NCBI GenBank assembly: GCA_009779455.1
Contig: WREG01000005.1
Span: forward strand, 1 to 20,638
Length of the DNA stretch: 20,638 nt
From: Oscillospiraceae bacterium
Lineage (GTDB): Bacteria > Bacillota > Clostridia > Oscillospirales > Acutalibacteraceae
Reading direction: 5' to 3'
The notes below the pieces were generated by a model. That model ran no database searches. It worked only from the letters and a program-made list of their open reading frames with translations, and had not been told where the DNA came from. The first letter of the stretch is position 1. Each line of letters opens with the position of its first letter. Of the stretch, positions 12,572-18,615 are shown one piece after another. The translations under genes and the position numbers were made by a program.

Positions 12572-13429
12572 TTATCTTTCCATAAACAACACTCCAACAG
12601 TGCCCCGGCCGCAATGGGATATAATCGTACACCCGGCCTGCGTATTATAAAAAATTTCTTTGAATTTATATTTTTTCCTTATTTCCCTGCCTAAACTTTC
12701 CAGCGCCCCGGCCGGGGCGCCCACCGTGCTGTGGATGAATATGCGGTCGGGGTCAAGCCTGTCCGCCGACGCGCCCAGCGCGTCAAAAGCGTAGTCGTAA
12801 AGGCATTTTTCAAACTTCCCCCTGTACTTTTTCCCTACGGAAAGGGCGCCGCCGGACATTGCTATGCTCGGCTTTATGCCCAGCACGTTAGCGCCGAAGG
12901 CCGCAAGCCCGGAGCATCTGCCGCCTTTATGAAGGAAATCGACGTTTTCAAGTATAAACGAAGTTTTCACTTTTTCGCGAAGCCCCGTTATCTTTTCCGC
13001 TATCGTTTTTGCGTCCATGCCGTTATCGCGCATCTCGCAGGCTTTAATTGCAAGCAGCCCTATGCCTATCGTAAGGCTGAGGCTGTCAACCACGTAAATA
13101 TTTTCCGTTTCCCCTGCGGCGATAAGGGCGTTTTGATGTGTGGCGGAAATTTTTGACGAGAGCGAAATATGCACGATGTGGCTTCCGTCCCCGCTTAACC
13201 GCTCGAAATATTCCCTGTATTCATCCACTGAAACGGCGCTGGTTTTCGGGAACGTATTTGTGTTTTCAACAAACTCCAAAACCTTTTCGGGCGTGATGTT
13301 GACCCCGTCCTCAAAAACCCCGTCGCCTAAAATGATGTGCAGGGGTATCGTGCTTATGTTGTACCTTTCGGCCAAAAATTGCGGTATGTCGGCGGGGCTG
13401 TCGGTTGACACTATTACTTTATCGGGCAT
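12572..13429 (-). CDS. DegV family fatty-acid-binding protein
   Basis: A 285-residue soluble protein with DegV signatures: KVIVSTDSPADIPQFL at the N-terminus, IPLHIILGDGVFEDG (27-41), FPKTSAVSVDEY (59-70), HISLSSKISATHQNA, HSTVGAPAGALESLG, and the C-terminal IISHCGRGTVGVLF. DegV (FakB-type) proteins bind a long-chain fatty acid and, with FakA kinase, feed exogenous fatty acids into phospholipid synthesis. No kinase gene is adjacent, so the role as a FakB subunit is family inference. An AGGAGATG site precedes the ATG, with a promoter further up. Typical length. Confidence 0.93.
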   Translation of the reverse strand: MPDKVIVSTDSPADIPQFLAERYNISTIPLHIILGDGVFEDGVNITPEKVLEFVENTNTFPKTSAVSVDEYREYFERLSGDGSHIVHISLSSKISATHQNALIAAGETENIYVVDSLSLTIGIGLLAIKACEMRDNGMDAKTIAEKITGLREKVKTSFILENVDFLHKGGRCSGLAAFGANVLGIKPSIAMSGGALSVGKKYRGKFEKCLYDYAFDALGASADRLDPDRIFIHSTVGAPAGALESLGREIRKKYKFKEIFYNTQAGCTIISHCGRGTVGVLFMER

Positions 13430-13466
13430 ATTTTCACATCTCCTGTTCTTCCGTATATTTGTATAT

Positions 13467-13495
13467 ATTATACCCTTACCCGTATATATATGTAA
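13467..13495 (-). promoter_or_regulatory. Promoter of the DegV gene
   Basis: Minus strand: TTACAT (13495-13490), 17-base spacer, TATAAT (13472-13467), about 38 bases before the ATG. To its right an imperfect GC hairpin (CGGCGGA/TCCGCCG, 13554-13576) lacks a T run and may weakly end the kinase transcript. Confidence 0.6.
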
Positions 13496-13598
13496 TGAAC
13501 AAAAGATAAATTATTTAATTCCTCCGTTAAATTTATACAATAGCAGGAAACAGCGGCGGATAAAAATTCTCCGCCGCCGTTGTCGCCATTATCCGCCG

Positions 13599-15245
13599 TC
13601 ACGCTTTCGTCTTTTTTTCCTTTCCTACGGGGATTTCCATCCAAAACAGCACGCCGTCCCCTGTGTTTTCAGCGCCGCAGCCGCCGCCATGCAGCGCGGC
13701 GATCCTGCGCGTGATGGGCAGCCCCAGGCCTGTGCCGCTGTCAGCGTTATTGCTCTTGCCCGTTTTGTACAGGTATTCCCAAATCTTCTCCATATCCTCT
13801 TTTGCGATGCGCGGACCTCTGTTGTATACGCTGACGCGCACGCGCTTTCCGCGTGTTATTTCCATTTTCAGTTTGATTTCCCCGCCCTCCGGCGTAAACT
13901 TTACGGCATTGGAAAGATAATTTGATACCGCTATTCGGATACGGGCGCGGTCCGCGTACACTTTCACGCCCCGCTGCGAGTCCATGTTATATGCAAGCCC
14001 TTTTTCTTCCATTCTCGGGACATATTCGTCAAAAACGTCTTCTAAAAGGTCGTCAAGCGCGAAAGATGTCTTGCTGAGTGCCGCCGGGATGTCGAGCTTT
14101 GACAGCGTCAGCAAATCATTCTGCCGGTCGCGCATACCGTATACTTGGCCACGCAAAGCCGCCATAGGCGTGATCAATTCTTCAGGCAGGTCTTCTGCCC
14201 GCCCTATTTTATCCGCGTAGAGCATAGTCGCGCCCATAGGGGTTTTCATCTCGTGGGCTACGGCGACCAAGAGGTCGCGCTGGCTTTCGAGCCGCCGCCG
14301 TTCATACGTGAAAGAATACACGCTTTGCGCCAAAACAGACAGGATCAGCAGGAGCGCGAAGCTGATTATCACATTCGGCCAAATCAAATATATATACATG
14401 GTGAAATAGACCGCATCCAATTGCGACATTTCGCAGCGCGCATAAAGATAATATACATCGCTTGTTTCGTCATATAGCGCAGTGTCCAGCGCGGCTATTT
14501 GCTTTTCGCCGAACGCCAGGGGGGTATAAAATATAATGTCCCAGTTTTCATCTTCGGCGGGGAGGCTTTTTAAAACCACTTTGACGCAATATTCATGTTC
14601 CCTCGGCGCAATCAATCTTCCGATATGTTCGCGCAGCGGCAATTTTTCGATTTCATAATAAGGTTCATACGCAACAGGGAAATATGACAAAAAGGAAAAA
14701 ATATTATAAATTATTTTCGGCATACGCAATGTAGTTTTGTCAATAGATGCCTCACCCGCCCCCTTGACTTTTTCCAGCATTTCTTCAAGCGAATCCGGGC
14801 GTGTCCCTTTCGGTAAGCGTTGGCTATAGTCTACAAGCTCCCAATTTTTATCATACAGCGCGGATTGCCTCCAGCCGGGTATCGCACCCCCGGATGTCCC
14901 GGTTCTATAACCGGGAAATGGCGTAAAGAGGCAGGGAAGATCAATGAACATATGAACCTCGCGTGAACCCGCTTTCTTCATCATGGTTTCCGTATCGCCC
15001 TCAAGAGCCAATGTGCCGTTCAGCGAAAACACGTAGGCCATAGAGCCATAAACCAATGCCAGCGCAAATGCTTCCGCAAGAAGCAGGGCAATGAGGCGCA
15101 CCATCTTTTTTGCGATGGATTGCTGTCTTTCCCCGACGGAATATTTGCGCCTGCGCGAAGGCAGTATATTTAAAATAAAAAAATTCAGCGCGAAAAGAAT
15201 CAATGTGACCCCGATTAAAACCAGCGCTCCCTGTAAAGTCTTCAT
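13599..15245 (-). CDS. Sensor histidine kinase
   Basis: A 548-residue membrane kinase. Hydrophobic segments lie at about 7-29 and 49-75, then an extracytoplasmic sensor region of about 200 residues with no recognised domain, then a third segment at about 284-309. The HisKA domain has phospho-acceptor His331 in VAHEMKTP. The ATPase domain has NYLSNAVKFTP (442-452), VYNRGPRI in place of the usual DxGxG box, and GTGLGLPITRRI (504-515). The Asp of the G1 box is replaced (NRGP), which occurs in some Firmicutes kinases. Its ATG overlaps the regulator stop by four bases (ATGA), so the two are translationally coupled. The signal is unknown and no obvious target gene lies next to it. Confidence 0.92.
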   Translation of the reverse strand: MKTLQGALVLIGVTLILFALNFFILNILPSRRRKYSVGERQQSIAKKMVRLIALLLAEAFALALVYGSMAYVFSLNGTLALEGDTETMMKKAGSREVHMFIDLPCLFTPFPGYRTGTSGGAIPGWRQSALYDKNWELVDYSQRLPKGTRPDSLEEMLEKVKGAGEASIDKTTLRMPKIIYNIFSFLSYFPVAYEPYYEIEKLPLREHIGRLIAPREHEYCVKVVLKSLPAEDENWDIIFYTPLAFGEKQIAALDTALYDETSDVYYLYARCEMSQLDAVYFTMYIYLIWPNVIISFALLLILSVLAQSVYSFTYERRRLESQRDLLVAVAHEMKTPMGATMLYADKIGRAEDLPEELITPMAALRGQVYGMRDRQNDLLTLSKLDIPAALSKTSFALDDLLEDVFDEYVPRMEEKGLAYNMDSQRGVKVYADRARIRIAVSNYLSNAVKFTPEGGEIKLKMEITRGKRVRVSVYNRGPRIAKEDMEKIWEYLYKTGKSNNADSGTGLGLPITRRIAALHGGGCGAENTGDGVLFWMEIPVGKEKKTKA

Positions 15246-15934
15246 ATTTTTTCCTCCTTGTCAAACCAATACCCGTATCCGGGTTTTGTCTTTATATGCC
15301 CGGCTTTTTCGCCGAGCGCCTTTTTCAATTTGTAAATGTGCCGGTCTACCACGCGCACGTCGTTGATGTAGCCGTATTCCCACACCTGTGTGAGCAGCCG
15401 GTCCCGGTTCATAACATGCCCCGCGTTTTCCATCAGCGTCTGCAGCAGTTCAAACTGCTTGGGCGTCAGGTGTATTTCCCGCCCGTCCGCAGCGGCGCTC
15501 TTGCGTTCGTCATCGATGGTGACGCCGTGCATGGACAGCGTTTTGCCGCTGTTACGCAGGATTTCGGTATGGGTGATCATGTTCCTGACCCGCAGATACA
15601 GCCGCTGCACTGAATAGGGCTTTACTACATAATCATGGGTCCCGTATTCCAGCCCGCGCTCCTCGTCCATCTCGTCACCCCGGGCTGAACAGAAAATCAC
15701 GGGGATTTCCCTGTTCTTCCGGCGGATCCATCTGCACACGTCATAGCCTTCGTTGATGCGCCCGCCTATCATGATGTCTAATAGCGCCAAATCAAACCGC
15801 TGCGACTCAAAAAGAGCCTTCGCGCCTTCCCCGTCGGCACAGGCGATGGTCTCAATACCCTTGCTGAGAAAAAACTCGCCGACTTCATCAGTGAACTGAT
15901 GATTATCCTCCATCATCAGCACCCTATAACCCAT
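15242..15934 (-). CDS. OmpR/PhoB-family response regulator
   Basis: A 230-residue protein. The receiver domain (1-115) has the acidic pair Glu9/Asp10, phospho-acceptor Asp53 in LLDIMI, Ser83 and Lys105 in VVKPYS. The winged-helix DNA-binding domain (about 130-229) includes HLTPKQFELLQTLMENAGHV and the recognition-helix region VRVVDRHIYKLKKALG. It should bind direct repeats upstream of its targets when phosphorylated by the kinase encoded next. The ATG at 15934 is preferred to the GTG at 15940 because of the GGGGG site spacing. A TATACT -10-like box lies about 70 bases upstream (16010-16005) without a good -35. Confidence 0.95.
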   Translation of the reverse strand: MGYRVLMMEDNHQFTDEVGEFFLSKGIETIACADGEGAKALFESQRFDLALLDIMIGGRINEGYDVCRWIRRKNREIPVIFCSARGDEMDEERGLEYGTHDYVVKPYSVQRLYLRVRNMITHTEILRNSGKTLSMHGVTIDDERKSAAADGREIHLTPKQFELLQTLMENAGHVMNRDRLLTQVWEYGYINDVRVVDRHIYKLKKALGEKAGHIKTKPGYGYWFDKEEKI

Positions 15935-15945
15935 AAGCACACCCC

Positions 15946-16347
15946 CTATATGTTTCCGGCATTAATATCGCCGTTATTTGCAAACTTTTTCGGGCTACTT
16001 TTAAAGTATACCACACCTATATCCTTTTTTTATCCCCGCAAATTCTTCTTTTGTTCCGTTTTTTGCGCCTAAGAGGGCTGCTTGTCCCCAAAATAAACGG
16101 GGATGGTTCTTTTGTGCGCTTCCCATACCGCGCATAAATTACCATCCCTGTAAAAATTACGGAGCATCCTGCGTGTCATCTTTGTTACTTGTTTATTATA
16201 CAATCTTTATTTTAAAATATCAATAAAAATCTGCATTCCCCTGTTGTCCCCTGTTGTCGAAAAACATGCGGGGAAGGAGCATATGCGCCATCATTTTAGC
16301 CAATATCTGCCGATTTTAGCCGCACGAGAGAACCGTCCCCAAGTGTT
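15946..16347. other. Intergenic region of about 400 bases holding repeats only
   Basis: No credible gene was found. From left to right it holds the leader of the response regulator gene with a TATACT box (16005-16010), a REP-like hairpin (16099-16148), an AT-rich stretch, a two-copy tandem repeat of CCCCTGTTGT (16238-16257), and the right arm of the inverted repeat (16321-16340) just after the truncated paralog. It probably consists of mobile-repeat debris. Confidence 0.6.
16099..16340. repeat. REP/MITE-like inverted-repeat element
   Basis: GGGGATGGTTCTTTTGTGCG (16099-16118) and the reverse complement of 16321-16340, GGGGACGGTTCTCTCGTGCG, agree at 17 of 20 positions, all differences being transitions. 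The left arm also folds locally: GGGATGGT (16100-16107) with ACCATCCC (16141-16148), enclosing a GTGCGC/GCGCAT stem. No transposase lies between. I recall GGGGACGGTTCT-type ends flanking RAYT-type transposases in Clostridia; this copy would be a non-autonomous remnant. That relation is inference. Confidence 0.55.
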
Positions 16348-16701
16348 CTATACAACATATAAAGTGTTTTCGCCGGTTTCACGTATGCATTCGGCAGGAA
16401 AATCCGATTCATCACCATAAAAGTAAAGAGGATACACAAAATTATAATCCATAGGCGGGTCAATAAAGGGGAGCAGAAGGCTGTTGTCGAATATTGATTC
16501 TTCCGCATATATTTTTGTAATAATCTGATCAAACGGGTAGTCACAGGCTTTTGCCGCCATTGAATCGCTCTTTTGTATTTCTTCCGCTCGATACGCTTCA
16601 TAATCAAATGGTTCCGGTTGCGTTGTTTCCATATTTAAATTTAAATATGATGAAATCAAAATAAGCACGCTTATAAAAATTGTGATTTGCTTAAAACGCA
16701 T
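16348..16701 (-). pseudogene. Truncated third copy of the effector-associated paralog family
   Basis: The frame starts at an ATG (16701) with a strong AAGGAGA site and encodes 117 residues: an N-terminal signal or anchor (ITIFISVLILISSYLNL) and a region aligning with the two upstream proteins (QIITKIYAEES against ELITKKYKEDD; FPAECIRETGENTLYVV against YPLECLRKLDNGNAYAVY). It stops exactly where the paralogs continue into the EEGG-F-FF motif, and so lacks their C-terminal half and the IFPQDYPE ending. The stop lies eight bases from the right arm of the REP-like element, suggesting that the insertion removed the 3' half. It could still make a short secreted peptide. Confidence 0.65.
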
Positions 16702-16731
16702 ATTTTATCGTCTCCTTGAACGAAAAGCAAT

Positions 16732-16764
16732 GTTTTATTCCGGGTAATCCTGGGGGAAAATGGT
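16732..16764. repeat. 33-bp direct repeat, copy 1
   Basis: Identical over 33 bases to 17647-17679. It covers the last eight codons (encoding IFPQDYPE, stop included in the repeat) of the middle paralog plus a few bases beyond. Identity at the DNA level is far above that in the rest of the paralogous genes. Confidence 0.9.
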
Positions 16765-17634
16765 AAAATCAAAAGCTTCATCCTCTGCGGTAATACCTCC
16801 GTTAGCCCCTTCAACATAGGTACCGATGGGTACAAATATTATTTTATCGGGCAGTTTTTTAATATTGCTTACCTTTCCTGTATGATTTATATTGTCTATG
16901 TCATACTCAATAAAAATCAATGAATCTTTCAATAAGTGATAACTCCCTACAATATCGTTAAAGCTAGTCCAGTTCATTCCATATCCATCGTACAAAGCCG
17001 CGCCATAATCGGTTTTTTCTATTTTTTTAAAATCGTCGCCTATTTTTATTCTATCATATTCGCTTTCTTTTCCCGGGCGGTTCACATACACTGAATGGGA
17101 TAAACGGTAGCCATGGTCTTTCGGGAAAAAGCAGAACACCCTGCCGCCCTCTTCAATTTCAAAAACGGCGTAATAATCCTCGTTTCCCAAAAGCCGGAGG
17201 CACTCAATTTTTGCGCGGTCGTCAATCTCGTATATATGTGTTCTCCATGTGTTATATAATTCAATTGATTTTAGAGAAATATTACATCTAAAGGGTAAAT
17301 CTCTAAGAGGAAACCGTTTGGTAATCAATTTGTTGCAAGACAACTCGTTGTTCGCCCGGTCAAAAACATTTTGGTCGGCTTTTTCGATTTCATAATCTGT
17401 CATTGTCGCCCATTCTTTGATTTCCGCATTATACGTACTATAGAACTCTGACGCATTTAATGATTCTAAAATATCCTGCTTTTCTGGCAAGTTTATTTTA
17501 TACGGTTCAGTAGTTGACATAGTATTGCTGCTGAAGCCTGATATTTCAGGCGCGTCCGGCAAAATTTTAGACGCCCTGCAGATTGAGAACATGGCAAAGC
17601 ATGACAGGCAAAAACATAAAATAACTTTTTTCAT
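16735..17634 (-). CDS. Secreted paralog B of the effector-associated family
   Basis: A 299-residue protein with an N-terminal signal (ILCFCLSCFAMFSICRA); a Cys at about position 19 might be lipidated but the lipobox is poor. The mature part has KLITKRF, then IECLRLLGNEDYYAVFEIEE followed by GGRVFCFFPKD, and ends DFTIFPQDYPE, all shared with the neighbouring paralog (17650-18603). Overall identity looks low apart from these motifs. An AGAGG site precedes the ATG; spacing to the upstream stop is 15 bases, so they are cotranscribed. No family is recognised. Position behind a large toxin-like protein suggests immunity or accessory function on the cell surface, which is inference. Confidence 0.75.
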   Translation of the reverse strand: MKKVILCFCLSCFAMFSICRASKILPDAPEISGFSSNTMSTTEPYKINLPEKQDILESLNASEFYSTYNAEIKEWATMTDYEIEKADQNVFDRANNELSCNKLITKRFPLRDLPFRCNISLKSIELYNTWRTHIYEIDDRAKIECLRLLGNEDYYAVFEIEEGGRVFCFFPKDHGYRLSHSVYVNRPGKESEYDRIKIGDDFKKIEKTDYGAALYDGYGMNWTSFNDIVGSYHLLKDSLIFIEYDIDNINHTGKVSNIKKLPDKIIFVPIGTYVEGANGGITAEDEAFDFTIFPQDYPE

Positions 17635-17646
17635 TATAGCCTCTTA

Positions 17647-17679
17647 GTTTTATTCCGGGTAATCCTGGGGGAAAATGGT
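17647..17679. repeat. 33-bp direct repeat, copy 2
   Basis: Exact copy of 16732-16764, at the 3' end of the lipoprotein paralog gene. It could have arisen by tandem duplication or later gene conversion, and gives a site for recombination that would delete or add a paralog. Confidence 0.9.
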
Positions 17680-18603
17680 GCAGTCAATCGGATATACATC
17701 TTCAACAAAACCGATTATTTCTGTAATGTCCCACTTAAAATCCTCAAAATGATGCATTTCATATATAATATAATCATTGCCTTTTTTGACGAAAACTATC
17801 AGCAAAACACCGTCTTTTAACAGTAATTTTACGTTGATATATTCGTCATAATCTTCTTCCCCATATTTTTTTGCAAGGTTTTTATTGATTCTTTTTATAG
17901 AGGAAACGGTTGGATCAATATTTTCGACTTTGGATATGCTGTCCTTCTTCTTAATATCTTTAAAATCTTTATACTCTTTTACATCCTTTGAATATACAGA
18001 GCATTTGTAAGAATACGAATTTTCGAATGGTTCCGCGAAGGGTGTAAAAAACATATAGAAATTCCCGCCCTCTTCCGTTTGATAAACGGCATACGCGTTT
18101 CCGTTATCCAGTTTCCGCAAACATTCCAAAGGGTATGAATCGTTAATCATTTCGGATGTAATGAAATTTGATATCAATGAGCTTGAAAATGAAACATTTA
18201 TATATTCGGCGACCAAATCATCTTCTTTATATTTTTTTGTGATTAATTCTTTATAAGGCGCAGCATTATTAAAAGTATCCGGCGGTTTAAAAGCTTCTTC
18301 TCCCGGCAATGCATTTTCGGGTTCGGCAAAATCAGATAAAACCGTGCTTTCCTGAAAAAAATATGATGATACATTTTCTGTTTTAAGGAAATCAAACGAA
18401 TTTGTGCTTTTTTGGGAAAGAGACGATAATAAATTTTCATCAGAAACAACAAATTCGTTTTCCGCAGAATTAGTTTCAAAAGAAGTATGGTTATAAAGTT
18501 CTCCGTTTGAATCATCCGTTTCTTTTTTTGTTGAATCCAATTGTGTCCCACATCCTGCTAAAAATAATAAAATTATTAAAATAGTTATGTTTTTTTTACA
18601 CAT
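17650..18603 (-). CDS. Lipoprotein paralog A of the effector-associated family
   Basis: A 317-residue protein with a clear lipoprotein signal: MCKKNITILIILLFLAGCGT, lipobox LAGC with Cys18. A Ser/Glu-rich, probably disordered segment (about 20-110) follows, then the conserved part: ELITKKYKEDD, YPLECLRKLDNGNAYAVYQT, EEGGNFYMFF, and the terminal IDCTIFPQDYPE. It should sit on the outer face of the membrane. Its GTAGGAGG ribosome site overlaps the stop of the upstream effector gene, so translation is coupled. I do not recognise a Pfam family. Surface lipoproteins of this size directly after a toxin-like gene are candidates for immunity proteins against enzymes acting outside the cell or in the wall; this is inference. 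Confidence 0.78.
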   Translation of the reverse strand: MCKKNITILIILLFLAGCGTQLDSTKKETDDSNGELYNHTSFETNSAENEFVVSDENLLSSLSQKSTNSFDFLKTENVSSYFFQESTVLSDFAEPENALPGEEAFKPPDTFNNAAPYKELITKKYKEDDLVAEYINVSFSSSLISNFITSEMINDSYPLECLRKLDNGNAYAVYQTEEGGNFYMFFTPFAEPFENSYSYKCSVYSKDVKEYKDFKDIKKKDSISKVENIDPTVSSIKRINKNLAKKYGEEDYDEYINVKLLLKDGVLLIVFVKKGNDYIIYEMHHFEDFKWDITEIIGFVEDVYPIDCTIFPQDYPE

Positions 18604-18615
18604 TAATTATTCCTC

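Noticed and set aside
13140..13925. A 261-codon plus-strand open frame spanning the DegV promoter region and the 3' end of the kinase gene
   Set aside because: It runs antisense to two confidently identified genes and crosses a promoter. No start signal or recognisable motif.
16238..16257. Tandem CCCCTGTTGT repeat considered as a CRISPR fragment
   Set aside because: Only two 10-base units with no spacer and no cas genes. Simple tandem duplication.
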